Source: Amoebidium appalachense (taxonomy: Eukaryota > Ichthyosporea). Taken from it: a DNA stretch of 64,000 bases. The notes below the pieces were generated by a model, which worked only from the letters and a program-made list of their open reading frames with translations, made no database searches and was not told the origin of the DNA. Made by a program: the position numbers and the translations under genes. The stretch lies in NCBI GenBank assembly GCA_963693365.1, contig CAVNZM010000005.1:7750001-7814000 (forward strand), in the 5' to 3' direction. Each line of letters starts with the position of its first letter. Position 1 is the stretch's first letter. Positions 1 through 12,551 of this stretch are shown one piece after another.

Positions 1-509
1 ATCACGAACCACATTGGCCGCGCACTCACAATTATCGGACCTAACCAATCGTTCTCTAACGGCAAAAGCACTATTTCGCCTATGTTTTTGAAAGGTGAAA
101 AAAAAGGTAGCTTTACGTTTGATGGTTTTTTGTCACTTCTAGAGCAAATGGGAACGTCCCGTAAAAAATATAACACATTTTAAATAGAACCAAGTCATCC
201 CATTTAGCCACATTTGTTGATTTCGCAATAACGAGGAAGATTTTATTTCTGACTATATTTGTATAAATCATCATATGTTTGTTTTTCAAAGTGAAAAAAA
301 AACAATATTTCTGTTAGAAAAAATAAAATGTAGCTAAATGAAAATACTAAAAACATATATGTAATAGAGTTTTTAATCTTGTATATACTGTTTTTGTAGC
401 ACAATATTCCAGAAAGCCATGGTATATATACCCCCTCATGAAAACGGGAGCACGTGATCTGATGCCAAATTGCCTGCGAAATGAGACGAGGTGGGATTGG
501 AAGGTATGT

Positions 510-589
<80 letters not shown>

Positions 590-932
590 TTGGTAGGGAG
601 TTGGAGGGGATGGGGTGGGGGTGGGGGTGGGGGGAGGGAGGGAGGGAGGGAGGGACGAGTGGGGAGAGAGAGTGTGTGTGTGTGAATGAGAGATAGAGAG
701 GAGGAGGAGGAGGAGGAGGGCTGGAGACAGGGGGGGGGGGGGGGGGGGGGGGGCACATTTTTTGGTAGTAGTGGTGGTAGTGGTGGCGGTGGTGGTGGTG
801 GGGGGGGGGGGGGGGGGGGGGGAAGAAGGGGGAGGAGGTATTCGAATGTGTCATAGAGTGCGAAGTACATAATCACGATGGAAAACACAGCGCAGAGTGC
901 AAACCACACAAAGAGCATGCATAATTGGCGGG

Positions 933-973
<41 letters not shown>

Positions 974-987
974 GGGGAGTAACTCAC
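1..987. other. Non-coding stretch, probably LYS1 intron
   Basis: No exon is recognisable here on either strand. It holds AT-rich single-copy DNA (1-480), a (TG)n tract at about 504-575, GA-rich sequence, three poly-G runs (about 730-753, 800-823, 935-972), and a degraded copy of the dispersed repeat at about 836-933. The frames at 243-987 that encode poly-Pro and His-Thr strings are repeat translations. Confidence 0.6.
836..933 (+). repeat. Dispersed repeat, copy 1 (degraded, 3' core missing)
   Basis: Starts after a poly-G run as ATTCGAATGTGTCA, then GCGAAGTACATAATCACGATG and GCAGAGTGCAAACCACACAAAGAGCATGCATAA by comparison with copy 2. The CCCATCCTCAGG end is replaced by another poly-G tract. 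Confidence 0.6.
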
Positions 988-1112
988 GCAGGGATACCGG
1001 CGTGTGTGGCAAAGTCAACGGCACCGGCACCACAGCGGCCCAAGGCACCAATCACGAGAATACGGGGCAGAGCACGACCCTGGGCAGTCACCTGTGTGTG
1101 TGTGTGTGTGTG

Positions 1113-1150
<38 letters not shown>

Positions 1151-1762
1151 GGAAATGGGGATGTGCATGTGTGTCAGTGAGATTGTGTGTACGTGTGCGT
1201 GTGCTTGTTTGGGTGCACACCAAGAGTGTGTCGGGACCTCATCTTTCCATTTTTCTTCTTGTGTGTGTGTGTGTTGTGGAGCTGGGGAGATGGGGGAGGG
1301 TTGGGTGTGTGCATGCCGCAGATGCAGGTGTCAGGATGTATGTGGTGTGTGTGTGTGTGTGTGCGCGCGCGTGCGGCGTGGGGAGCTGTGGTGGAAGGGG
1401 AGAGGAGGGTTCTGCTCTTCCTGATCGGTATGCTGGTAGAAGCCCACTATGTGCATATGTCCGTGAAGAGTGTGTGGGGATTGGGAAAGTGAGGGAACGG
1501 CCGTGTGTGGGCGCGGGTGGGGGGTGGGCCGGGATGTTGGGGGCGGGGGACGACGTGAACACTACTGTAAAGGGTGGAGGGAAGAGGGAAAATAAAAGAC
1601 ACAGACACGTGGAGAAAGAGGGGGGGAGATAAATTGTTTTTTTTTACACACCTGGGCCAGTTCTGCACGAATGGCTGCCTGAAGGGCAGGCGCATTGGGA
1701 TACGGCTGAACATTGGCATATGGCTTGCCGGGGCTGGAAGAGGGGGTGGGGGAGAGAGAGAG

Positions 1763-1796
<34 letters not shown>

Positions 1797-2607
1797 TGTG
1801 TAAGTAAGAGGGACTCGTGAAAGTATTAAGGGGAATAGAGGGGCAGGAAACGGTGAGATGGAAGAAGCACGAGTAAGTCTCTGTGTGTTCTGTGTTTAAA
1901 GGCTTTGTGCATGGGGAGGGGAGGAGGAGGAAGAGTGTGTGGGAGAGAGTGAAGGGGAGGTAGAGAAAAGGAGAAAGAGAGACAGAGAGCCTCTTGTGTG
2001 TGTATGTGTGTGTGTGGGGGGGGGGGGGGGGGGGGGGGGTTAGAGTGCGGAACACAGTACGTGTGGATGTGTGTATATGTGTGTGTGTGTGTGTGTGGGT
2101 GTGGGGGGGGGGGGGGGGGGGGGGGGGGGGTGGGGGGGAATCAAGAAGGGGTAGGGAGGGAGGGTTTAGAAGGTGTACATAAAATGGGTATTGGGGTTTG
2201 AGCACACGGATATAATTCGTAACACCGTGAAAGATACATAAAGACCTTTAACGTGAAGGTGGGGTGTGTGTGTGTGTATGTTTTTTTTTTTTTTTTTTTT
2301 TCCTTTGGGGGGGGGGGGGGGGGGGGGGGGGGGAGGGGGAGGGGGGGAGGGGGGGACGGGCATTCTCTAATTCCTGCGATAAGATGGGGGGGGGGGGGGG
2401 GGGGGTTGAGAGAGAGAACCATGGGTGCCAAGGGGTCTTGGGTAAAAGCTTATGCAGAGCATAAGGGATTACAGCAACACACAACACAAACCAGAAACAG
2501 CTGCAAGTGTGTGGGTGCACACACGCGCGCACACGAGTTTTCATAATACACACACACACACACTCGCACCCACCTACTTAAAATAGTCAAAAGCAAACAC
2601 CAAACAC

Positions 2608-2652
<45 letters not shown>

Positions 2653-2743
2653 ACCCACTTGATGATCTTGTGTGCCCACAGCTGCAGGCCGAGTGCCGAG
2701 CCTGCATATCCAGCCATGTAGCCGAAGGCAGCCACACGCCTGC

Positions 2744-2799
<56 letters not shown>

Positions 2800-2983
2800 G
2801 TGCCCCTGCAGGAAACGGCATCTAGAATCACAGCTCCACAGCCAGAGTACAACGAGTTATCGTCATGGAGGTCGCATACACCACGGCACGTGTGTGCAAA
2901 GGGATGGGCACGTTTGGAGGCAAATTTCCACAACCACGACACGGGGCTATCTTCACAACTGCTTGTTCCCAAATGCGCATGCA

Positions 2984-3022
<39 letters not shown>

Positions 3023-3151
3023 CCACATGGTTGCATCAAGTCATACATCCATGGGTTCACAACTATTCACCCCTCCTTCAACCTATACCTCCGATCACCC
3101 CTCCACAATGCAATCAACTCTCGGGATGCCAAAAAAAGACATCGACACCAT

Positions 3152-3188
<37 letters not shown>

Positions 3189-3619
3189 TTTCTCCCCCCT
3201 CCCGGTGGGTTACGAACAGAAACCACCAGGGAACAACTGTTTAGCCAACTCCCACCTACCAACTCCCACCAAACATACTTGCATCCTACGCCTCCCCCCC
3301 CTCCTCTTTCCCGCTTCTTTCTCCCCGCCCCCCCCCCCCACCTCCCTCTCTCTCTCCCCCCCTCTCTCTCTCTCTCTCCCCCCCCCCCCCCCGGCCCCTG
3401 CTCCCCCCTCCTCCCCCCGCTTGTCTTATAACCACGTCCACCTCTGCTAACTGTTGATAGCTCCCCAACTACAACAATGGAAGAATGACACCTCAACCCC
3501 CCCCTCCCCCCCCCCCCCCCCCCCCCCGCCCCGCCTTACCCTTCTCGTCGTTAAGGAACTCCAGGTCAAGAATCTGGCCGTTGCCAGCATGGAACCGCTT
3601 CAGAAGCTCAGCCCAGCCC

Positions 3620-3664
<45 letters not shown>

Positions 3665-4033
3665 TGTGTTTGTGTGAAGGAGAGGAAAGATTGAATCCGG
3701 GAGGGGAGGGGGTGGAGGGGGGGGGGGCGAGGGGGAGGGGGGATGTATGCGTTAGAGGGTTGGAAATATGGAGGAGGCAACAAGGAGCAACAACAAAAAG
3801 TCACAAAAGTGGGAAACCCAAAATCAAGCAATTTAACGTGCAGGCAGAAGACACTTGAACAGAGCCCATCAGGGGAAATCCATCGTGGGTGAGTGTGCGC
3901 AGTCGACATTTGGAATGGAATAGGGAAGGAATTGATACGGAAGGGTAGCTCTGCATATCCTCAGGGAGGCCAAAACAACCCGAAACACCAGATTTTTACC
4001 TCCTTCCACCCAACATGCCAAGGCGAGGGGTTG

Positions 4034-4095
<62 letters not shown>

Positions 4096-5396
4096 TGAGA
4101 GAGGAAGATAGTTATGATCAATTTGCCCCACCTATCATGCCAAGGGGAGGGGGTGGGGTTGGGGGGTGGGGAATGAGGGAGGGAGAAAGTTATGTTCTTG
4201 CTGTGCTTGATATTCTCATTATACCTGGTTCTTAAAGCAGTGGGCAAAGAAGATGTGGCGGTGGCCCAGAGGGGAGGTGTCGTTCTCGGGCAGCTCCTTG
4301 AGGCCGAAGATGAAAGTCTCCTTGGGGGCACTGCGCCATGTGCCTGCCTCCACAATCTCACAGCCAACACTGCACGACACGTGAAAATGTGAGCTATTGG
4401 GTGGTCGGTGTATAGAAAAGGGGTGGGGTCGATAAGAAAGGGTGGCTCGGTGGTGTGTTGTTTGGAGGGGGAGGGGGGGGGAAGGGGGGCAAGAGAGAGA
4501 GAGAGAGGGGGGGGGGGGGGGGGGGATAGATCCTACAAAAGCGGTCAGAACAAAATAGTTTCAGATAAAGTCATTTACGTTGTGCTCTTGAGCAGAGTGT
4601 ACATGTGAATAAGAACGAAGCAGTGTATGGTAAGCCGGTGTGTGTGTGTCGGAAGGGAGGTGGGAGGCGGGGAGAGAGGGGGGAGGGGATGATGAGATAA
4701 CCACCGGCAACAACGTGAAGAGGAGGGGGGGGGGGGGGGGGGGGGAGACTTACGCGGCATACTCCTCGTCCGGCACACACCGGTCTGTTGACTTTTCAAC
4801 AGTGATCTTGAACCCTGTCAGAGTCATAGTCATCACCCTCGGGTTCTCAAGTATTAACACGTGCCTCACTAACATTAACATGTGAAATCTGAGAATGCGG
4901 TGTGTGTGTGTGTGTGAAACATACAAAGAGTGGAACAAAAGCCCATGGCAATACACGAGGGGACCATAGGGAAAAACAAGTCATTCAGCAATGTGGCTAT
5001 ATACGTTACACAACCTTTCACTTTCTCTGCAGCTAGAATTCACGCCTCAGGTTGCAAACGGCAAGATGTGAATACTTGTTCGGCACGCAGGGACATGAGC
5101 ATAAGTACAAGGGAGAATAGAAGAAGAGACGGAGAAGAGCGCGCACGCGAGAAGGAGGTGTACGGCGTAGCGGTCTACCATATCGTTAGTGGATAAGTGT
5201 ATGATGGATTGGAACCAGGTCCGGGGCGGGGGGTGGGGGGAAGGGGGGCAGGGGTGTGGAGGGGGGTAGTGGAGGAGATGGGGACTATGGGGAACACGGT
5301 AGGAGAGGAGGACGGCGAGTGTGGATCAGACGTGCTCGAATGTGTGTGTGTGTGTGTAGTGTGTGTGTGTGTGTGTGTGGTGTGTGTGGTGTGTGT

Positions 5397-5433
<37 letters not shown>

Positions 5434-5834
5434 GTGTATTTGTATATAGAAGTATGTGTGTGATGTGTGTCGAAACGTGCCTGTGCCTTTGTAAGAATAC
5501 GGGGTGCATGCGTGAGGAGGTAGAATGGAAGTCGAAGCAAAGGGGGCCTGGGGAGGGGGGGAGGGGGGGGGGGGGGGTTTTGAATGCGTCAAAAAGTACG
5601 AAGTACACAAGAACAAACGGATAACACGATGCAGAATGCAAGCCATACATAAAGAGTATGCATAATAAGCAGAGCCCATCCTCAGGGGGGGCCCACGTCA
5701 TCCACAGGGGGGGGGGGGGGGGGGGGTTGCTAACCAGCCTCAAGCAGCTTGGCACAGATGTCTGGTGTAATGGGAGTTCTGTGCTCATTGGGCTTGACCT
5801 CCGCCCGAATCCAAAGGTGCGTCTCCTGTGCCAT
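988..5834 (-). CDS. LYS1: Saccharopine dehydrogenase (NAD+, L-lysine-forming), N-terminal part; runs off the left edge
   Basis: Last enzyme of the alpha-aminoadipate route to lysine: oxidises saccharopine to lysine and 2-oxoglutarate with NAD+. Exons, in coding order: 5735-5834, 4754-4814, 4225-4369, 3540-3621, 2659-2743, 1652-1733, 988-1091. All joins keep frame and give 219 residues of the roughly 370 usual for yeast LYS1. I recognise the family from [16 protein letters not shown] near the start, GLKELPE (Lys78) and FFAHC (His97), which match the acid-base pair described for the yeast enzyme, [18 protein letters not shown], and the nucleotide-binding [11 protein letters not shown] (Cys205). 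The start is the first ATG giving the conserved N-terminus. The last exon ends at a GTGAGT donor after HAGIP. No C-terminal exon is visible in 1-987, so about 150 residues should lie to the left. A separate LYS1, rather than the animal bifunctional enzyme, points to fungal-type lysine biosynthesis. Confidence 0.93.
5573..5700 (+). repeat. Dispersed repeat, copy 2
   Basis: Begins after a poly-G run with TTTGAATGCG, contains ACGAAGTACAC and GCAGAATGCAAGCC, and ends in the core GCAGAGCCCATCCTCAGG (5669-5686), followed by G-runs. It lies in the first intron of LYS1. Confidence 0.75.
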
Positions 5835-6097
5835 TTTGGAGTTTAGTTGGGCGCGCTGGTGGTTCGTGTTGTGTGGAAACAGAAGTGTGAACTCCGAGTC
5901 TTGTGTCGCCGAACGTCGAGGGCCAGCGCATGTGTCCATGTGACCTTGCGAATCTTGCTCTAGTCCACAATTTTATGACGTCACTATAGATTAGATCAAC
6001 CTGCTGAATTGTCTAAAAACAGTTAGATTGAGTCTTTCAACGTAGACTACAACTGGCTCACACACAGCCTGAGTCAGCGCCAAAAATTTACAGTACG

Positions 6098-6165
6098 TCT
6101 GGTGATTGGCTATTTTTCAGGCGGTATCTTCACATCTGATAACACGAAGAGTAATGATTGGCTGT
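6098..6165. promoter_or_regulatory. Two inverted CCAAT boxes upstream of LYS1
   Basis: TGATTGGCT occurs at about 6101-6109 and again at about 6155-6163. Read on the minus strand both are CCAATCA, about 270-330 bases upstream of the LYS1 start codon. CCAAT boxes work in both orientations, so they could also serve the plus-strand TATA box at 6183. A similar motif lies upstream of the secreted-protein gene (about 9741-9749). Assignment is by motif only. Confidence 0.4.
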
Positions 6166-6182
6166 TTCAAACCCAGTGCAAG

Positions 6183-6189
6183 TATAAAA
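6183..6189 (+). promoter_or_regulatory. TATA box of a possible plus-strand transcript
   Basis: TATAAAA sits just downstream of two CCAAT-type motifs, with a plausible start site about 25-30 bases later. No convincing protein gene follows directly. A GTATAA donor-like site at 6280 and a TTTCTTTCTAG acceptor ending at 6857 bracket a very long pyrimidine tract. This would fit a short non-coding first exon, an intron, then exon sequence from 6858. Confidence 0.4.
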
Positions 6190-6307
6190 GAGACTCGAAA
6201 CCGGTCCTGACACAACTGTAGCTACTCCTTCCTTGGGAGGGGAAACGCACCGGCGCCGGACACACACACACGCACACGCGTATAATCTCTTTCTCCAAGT
6301 CTCGCTT

Positions 6308-6311
6308 TTAG

Positions 6312-6357
<46 letters not shown>

Positions 6358-6606
6358 CCCCTTCCCCCCCTCTCTCTCTCCCCGCCCCCCCCCCCCCCCC
6401 TCTCCCTCTGTCTATCTCTCTTCCCCACCCACACTGTACTGTGCTCCCCCTCCCTCCCTTCCCCTTCCCCTCCCCTCCGCTCTCTCTCTCTCCTCCTCCC
6501 CCCCCCCCCCCCCCCCCCCCTTCTCGCTCTCCCTCTTTCTCTCCTCCCCTCTCCCCCCTCTTCCCCAATCTTCTCCCTCTGGCCCCCACCCCTGGGCCCT
6601 CTCCCC

Positions 6607-6650
<44 letters not shown>

Positions 6651-6857
6651 ACTCACTCACTCACTCACTTCACCCCCCACCCCCCACACACTGTATTGTA
6701 CTCCCCCTCCCTCCCTTACCTCTCCCCCTCCCCCTCTGCTCTCTCCCTCTCCTCCCCCCCCCTCCTCGCTCTCCTTCTCTCCCCTCTCCCCCCTCTTCCC
6801 CCCCCCCCCCCCCCCCCCCTCTCCCCTCCCCCCTTTCCCTCCTGTCTTTCTTTCTAG
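6308..6857 (+). repeat. Long CT/C pyrimidine tract ending in a 3' splice-site consensus
   Basis: About 550 bases are almost purely C and T, made of (CT)n blocks, C-runs and an ACTC block at about 6646-6669. It contains two diverged copies of a unit with CACACTGTA(C/T)TGTACTCC, so it grew partly by internal duplication. It ends in CTGTCTTTCTTTCTAG at 6857. The proteins translated from it (Ser/Leu/Pro or Arg/Glu strings) are not genes. Confidence 0.7.
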
Positions 6858-7085
6858 CTCACGAATGCTGATAGGCCACATCATATGATACGTACCGGAA
6901 AGCCGGAACATCTGTGCATAACAAGCACTCATGGCCAAACACAAAACTAACACTGAAAACCACAGTATTCTTGTTGATCAGTCACGACTTCCGAATCATA
7001 CTGAATGAACAAACGGAAACTTAGTGAGATGTTTACCAGATGTTCTACTGTCTGGCTCATTGTGTTCACAACGACAGACTGGGCA

Positions 7086-7149
<64 letters not shown>

Positions 7150-7396
7150 CATGGCTGGGGTAGTAGCCCTGGGGAAAGTGTGTACTTATAGTTAGGCTGT
7201 GAAGGATGGTTTAGCTTAGCTGAACTCATAGAATGCACCTTAACTAGTGTACTATCGGTGCTGTGTGGTAGACGGTAGTTTCCCTAGAGGGCCTGTAAAG
7301 ACTCTGCGGGAACAAAACCTGATAAAATAAACACACACACACTGTGCACACACACACACACACCGTGACTAAACACACACACACGTGTGTGCGCGC

Positions 7397-7439
<43 letters not shown>

Positions 7440-8779
7440 CACCGTGACTCAAACACACACGCACACAGAGACACACACACACACACACATACACACAAAC
7501 ACACACACATACACCAGTTAATGCCAATTGCAGGTGTCTGCGCAGAACCCCAAACAACAACAAAAAAAAGAGGGAAAAAGGGGGTGGAACCCTACTACAT
7601 AATCAAAACTCTTCTTCTTGCTGCCAGTATATTGTCATCGTAATAATGGATGAGGGAAAAGTTAAAGACCAACGAAGCGAGACTTCCACGTATCTGAAAG
7701 CTAAGGGGACACACTAATTAGGCCAAACTTTCCTCCCCCATATTTACCCCAAACTGGTCTCTGTGCCTCGAGTAAATGGCAGAATAGCCCCCCCCCCCCC
7801 CCCCCCCCCCCTCTTTCTGTCTGATCGTCTCTACTAGACTCTTCCGGCTCACGGTATCAGCCCTCTCACTCTCTGTCTACTCACGGAACCTCCCCTCTCC
7901 CCCCTCCTTCCCCCCCCCCCCCCCCCTCCCCCCCCCCCCCCCCCTCCCCCCTTCCACCCCTCCCTTTCTCCATGGCACTTCTATCCATGTCCCTCCCTGG
8001 AACTAAGCCCCATAAATTAACCCTACTTTCTTTCTTGCCCCCCTGTCCCCCCCCCCCCCCCTTCCCGCCCTGGTGCTTTTTCTTTCTTTATCATTGCTCT
8101 TGTATGTGTGCAGCACAATACACTTTTTCTCCCTCTTGTTTGCGCCATGGGGTCTATTTTCAACAGCGTCTAGCTTCACGTGAAAGTGGGCGTGAGAGAA
8201 TTTCACGGTGAAGGCACTGGAGGAGACGGGCTGTGTGTGCACATTAATGCCCCGGGGGGGGGGGGGGGGGGGGGGGGGAGGGGGGAGAGGATGACCGAGG
8301 AGGGGGGGGGGGGGGGATGTCTGTGCGCACATCATGGTTCATCCAACTAAGAATTGGCCACTTTAATAGTATTACATGATTTACATACAATACAAGTTTC
8401 TCTCCAACGTTAGTTTTTCAAACCCACACATCCAGAAAGAAAATACAACATGACCAATTGTTTGCGGCCACCCATTTCTTTTCCAACCCAACTCTGTATA
8501 GTAAGGTGGTCGGAAATACTTGAAGGTGATCAATTTGTGATCTTACTATTACTAGTACTAATGCTGTGTCAAAGGCGCACCTATGGAGATACACGGGGCA
8601 TACGTTTCCAGAACACATTTAAGGTCGACATTCATTAAAAATCTCAGTAACTTGGGATCGTGTAGAAGTCACTTAGTTGCATTTCTACTAGTTAAAAGTT
8701 CGTACGTCACGGTTATGGGGAGTCTGAGTAGGAATCTGCCAGTGGCAACTTGACTGCAACAAGCTGGTGTGGGAACCTC
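6858..8779. other. Intergenic stretch without a recognised gene
   Basis: Single-copy sequence alternates with (CA)n tracts (about 7087-7147 and 7320-7515) and C- and G-runs (7790-7812, 7910-7950, 8253-8300). One open segment on the minus strand, about 8060-8242, follows a CACACAG acceptor-like site and could be a further exon of the secreted-protein gene if the GTGAGT inside that gene's last codons is used as a donor. I saw no RNA gene. Confidence 0.45.
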
Positions 8780-9550
8780 TCATCCAAGAGGGGCACTCAC
8801 GCCAAGATCAACAGGTGAGCAACAAACAGCAGCACTACACTTCGGTTCTCCGAGAGAAGGGTAGCACACTTTCATGGTTGCATAGCATGGTTTGACGAGC
8901 TCGGTTGAGTCTGCCCAAACAACCCAATCGGCACACGCAATTACAGAGTCATCCTCAACCACAGTTTCCATTCCCGTTGCAACTGCCTTTGCCTCTGCTG
9001 TGCCGGCAATCACGACATCAGCATTACACTGTATGTTCCCATCGCTCAGAAGGCTTAGCTTCTCGGCCGAAGTGCTGTCTCCGTTGGCACCCGTTGTCTT
9101 CTTGTTAAAACCCGACACCGTTGTGCAGTCGTCGACTTTGACGGGGACCCCGGCGGTAACAACCATTTCTGCTGGGGCGGTGGCCGTATCTTCAGCTGTT
9201 TCGGGCTCGGTAGTAGGGTCTGAAGCTTCCATGGTTGCCTGTGTGGTGTCAGCAGCCGTGGTTGCAGCCTCTTCCGTCGTTGTAGCAGCTGCCTCGGTGG
9301 TGGTGGCTGCAGCAACTTCTTCTGGCTGATCTTCCTCAAGTTCGAGCACGCAGCAAAGCTCCGCTGTGCACTTGTGAGTGCCGGCTTTGGTCCAGCACAC
9401 CGCATCCACTGCAGGAGCCGTACCCTCCTCACAAACTATGAGCTTGGAATCAGCTGCTTCGGCACACGTGATTTTCATGTTGCTCACAGCAAACACAGCC
9501 TTGGCGGCCAGAAGTGTTGTGGTGAAAAGAAGAACGGCAAAAGACTTCAT
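8780..9550 (-). CDS. Secreted Thr/Glu/Ala-rich protein with two cysteine modules
   Basis: A 256-residue single-exon frame. The start at 9550 is chosen because it opens directly with a typical signal peptide (MKSFAVLLFTTTLLAAKAVFA, cleavage after about residue 21); an upstream in-frame ATG would bury it. A first Cys module spans residues 29-67, a low-complexity TTTEAA-type linker 80-130, and a second module 206-244. Both end in the same pattern, C-x8-C-x4-CC (VCWTKAGTHKCTAELCC and VCYPSLGEPKCSAAVCC), so the module was duplicated. The Thr-rich linker suggests O-glycosylation and an extracellular or cell-wall role. The sequence GTGAGT at codons 251-252 is a perfect donor, so the true C-terminus may lie in another exon. 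I do not recognise the family; the function is unknown. Confidence 0.75.
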   Translation of the reverse strand: MKSFAVLLFTTTLLAAKAVFAVSNMKITCAEAADSKLIVCEEGTAPAVDAVCWTKAGTHKCTAELCCVLELEEDQPEEVAAATTTEAAATTTEEAATTAADTTQATMEASDPTTEPETAEDTATAPAEMVVTAGVPVKVDDCTTVSGFNKKTTGANGDSTSAEKLSLLSDGNIQCNADVVIAGTAEAKAVATGMETVVEDDSVIACADWVVWADSTELVKPCYATMKVCYPSLGEPKCSAAVCCSPVDLGVSAPLG

Positions 9551-11055
9551 GTTGTCGTTTTTGGAAGCAGAACGAGAAAAACGAAGAACATTGAGACTCC
9601 AGAGAATGTAGTTCGCGTGACTACTGTAAAGATGCAAGAGGAAGGAGACTGAGGCAGAACTGGACCGACCATGTGACTTTTGTAGAATGTCGGACATGTG
9701 CGTTGCATGGACTTCAGTTGCGTAACATCGGCGCAGTCATCTGATTGGCTGTCCTAAAACTTCCTTGGAGGGCGGTAAAAACATTTGAGTCCGGATTTTT
9801 GCATGCTGTATAGAAAAGAATTTCGGCTAAGTAGAGCAGGCGATAAATTCATTCATTGGCATCTATTTTTGTTTATTAGCTTGTCGCATCCCTTACATTT
9901 TGTACACATCCCATCACAAAAACTGTGTACACAAACGCAATGGCTGTCGAAAAACTTTCGAGCCAAAGAAAGCTCGTTTCCGGTATTTCGGGTTGGTTTC
10001 AAGTTTAGTTTTTGCCGAAAAAGATGTACAATGATGCGCATTCAACTAACCATATTAGCTATCGACGTGATTTACACCATATATGGCGATTTTGTTTGAC
10101 TACAACAGTTAGATCTGTAGCCTGATTATTAGCAAATCAATTAGGGTCAATCACATTCCATTTAGCTGCTCCCGCTGTCCGGTGTGCAAATATCACGTGC
10201 TCTCCAGACTTCGGACGACCTTTCAAACGCCAGCCATCTATCACGTGTTGCGTGTGGATTCACAATAGGATCATGAGAATTTTGCACGGGTGTTGTCTTG
10301 TAATCGACGTGGGTCACACGTCGCCAGACCAAACAGTCTGAAAAGGCCAGTGCACGTGGCCACCGTTGAGCTCAGCATGAATCGGCGAAAAAGTTCCGAG
10401 GTCACGTGTGCAGTGTGCTGACGCACAGGTGTGCACACGAGTGTCAATACGTGCACACGGCCAGGTTTTGTGTGAATGTGAGCAAAACTTGGAGAGTAGG
10501 AAATGCTTTCACGAACTGTTAGCGTTGTGTGTGTCAAGGTTTGCAAGTGAATGTGTCATGCAAGACTTGGAGAGTAGCTCTATGAGAAGCTTCAGAGTCA
10601 CGTTGTGTATGCGTCGACTATTACGACTCAATCGAAAGGTTTGCATATCGATATGCTATCGATATCATAGACTCTTTCTATGTTGTGGTGGCCATGATGC
10701 GCTTTGAAAGTCTGTGTTTGCTTGCTTGTGTGTGTGTTGCGTGTGTGTCGAACTGGCATGTCCTGGGTGCTCGGTGGGCGGGGGAAGAGGGGGGGGGGGG
10801 GGGAGGCTGCAGTCTCGTTTTCAAAAAGCCGGTTCAAAAAGCCGAGCGAGGCCTTGTGATCCACACATGCTCCAGCTGTGTCTTTCGTTCATAATCAGAT
10901 TTTTGTACATAAACATTCAATGATGCTATGACTTACAACGTAACAACTTTGCCAGATAATTATGAAAGCTCTCGCAAACCGAAGAATACAAAATAATCAT
11001 GTCATTAGCTCTTGAAGAAAGCACCCCCCACCCACTTCACATTAAACGCTATTCC
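9551..11055. other. Intergenic stretch without a recognised gene
   Basis: Mostly single-copy DNA. It contains an inverted CCAAT box at about 9743 upstream of the secreted-protein gene, a short degenerate duplication sharing ACTTGGAGAGTAG (about 10488 and 10565), and a 14-base palindrome GCATATCGATATGC at about 10643-10656 followed by TATCGATA. The open frames here show no splice-consistent or family-like pattern. Confidence 0.5.
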
Positions 11056-11524
11056 CTAGTGCCATGCCGCATTGAAAGCCTCGTTCTCACCACCCTCCAT
11101 AATACGCGAGATGGGCAGTGCCTTTGGCCTGTTGTTCTTTGCCAGGTAGTCCGTGGCATAGCCCATTCCCTTTGCTCCCTCCTCCTTGCTTGCCCCCTTG
11201 CCCACCCACACAAACACCTCGTAGCCCGCATCCAGGATGAAAACGTCATTGGTGTCCAGGGCTGACTTGCTCACGTCAGCCACGGGATGGAACACCAAGC
11301 TTCCGCTTTCGTCGCTTAGACGGAAGAGCTTCTTCTCGTTGGTCGCTGGCTTATCCTCCACCTTGTCTGGGATGGTCGTGCGCCCACCAAGCGCAGTCCA
11401 GAATGCATCTGCATCTGAGCCTGTCTCGTTTTCGTCGAACACGTGCACCTCTGGAAGACCCCTGCATAGTTTGCAGATTAGGAAAATAAAGAAGGGGGAA
11501 GGGGAGAAGGGCGGTGGTGGAGGT

Positions 11525-11569
<45 letters not shown>

Positions 11570-11676
11570 TTAGGGGAGAAAGGAGGGACTGGCCATAGGG
11601 TGGGGGTCGGATGCTATGTGAAAGGAGGCAAACCGGAGAATAAGGCGTAATTGGGTCTACTTGAAGAAGGTTGTGT

Positions 11677-11707
<31 letters not shown>

Positions 11708-12170
11708 GGGGGGGGGGGAGAAGAGGGAGGGAGAGGGAGGGGAGGGGGCGGGGGGGGGGGGGGGGGGAGCAGAGCAGGTCAAGAGGGGAAGTGTAGGGGG
11801 CAAGGAGAGATGTAATGTAAAACAGGAGGTAGTGTAGAATGGCTGACGTAAGAAGTTGGAGAAGCAACAGCTAAATAAAGAAGCAACAGTTAAAAGCCAG
11901 GCTTTAGAGGATGGTGGGGGCAGGAGGGGACCAAGAAATCAGCAGCTACCAGGATAGGGAAAATGAGAAGAAAACAGAACGAGGACATGAAGGGAAGCGG
12001 GTGAGACAGATTGGGGTAAGGAGAAGGGAGAGAGGGGAAAAAAAGGTTGGCAGGACGGAAGAAGAGAGGGACAGGGTGGGTGGGTGGGTCACTGTGTGTG
12101 TGTAGTGGTGGTGGTGGTGGGGGGGGGGGAGGGGAAGGCTACCCCCAGGCTGTGGAGCCAAGGGGAGAGA

Positions 12171-12207
<37 letters not shown>

Positions 12208-12505
12208 GGGGGAGGGGGGGGGGGGAGGGGGAGGCGGGCCGAGGAGGGGGGAGGCGGGGGAGTGGGAGTAGAAAACAAAACATACTTGCGCTCATCATCA
12301 AGTGCGCGTGCCAACTGCGCGGCCTTCATTTTCTCCTTGCCGCTGGCGCCGCTTGGGGTGAACTGGTACAGGTGGATACCCTTGTCCAGAATGAACACGT
12401 CTCCCTTGTTTAGCGACTTGTTGCTCATCTCCACCTCCTCCACAACCACCGTTTTGGTTCCTGTGGCTTGAAAAAGTCCCCGTCGGCACCTTTGCTACAT
12501 ATCCA

Positions 12506-12551
<46 letters not shown>

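Noticed and set aside
6233-6871. Ser/Leu/Pro protein of 212 codons
   Set aside because: No proper ATG; it is a translation of a pyrimidine tract.
9055-9432. 125-codon minus frame and plus-strand frames at 8892-9652
   Set aside because: They overlap the secreted-protein gene in other frames; only the 8780-9550 frame has a signal peptide and paired cysteine modules.
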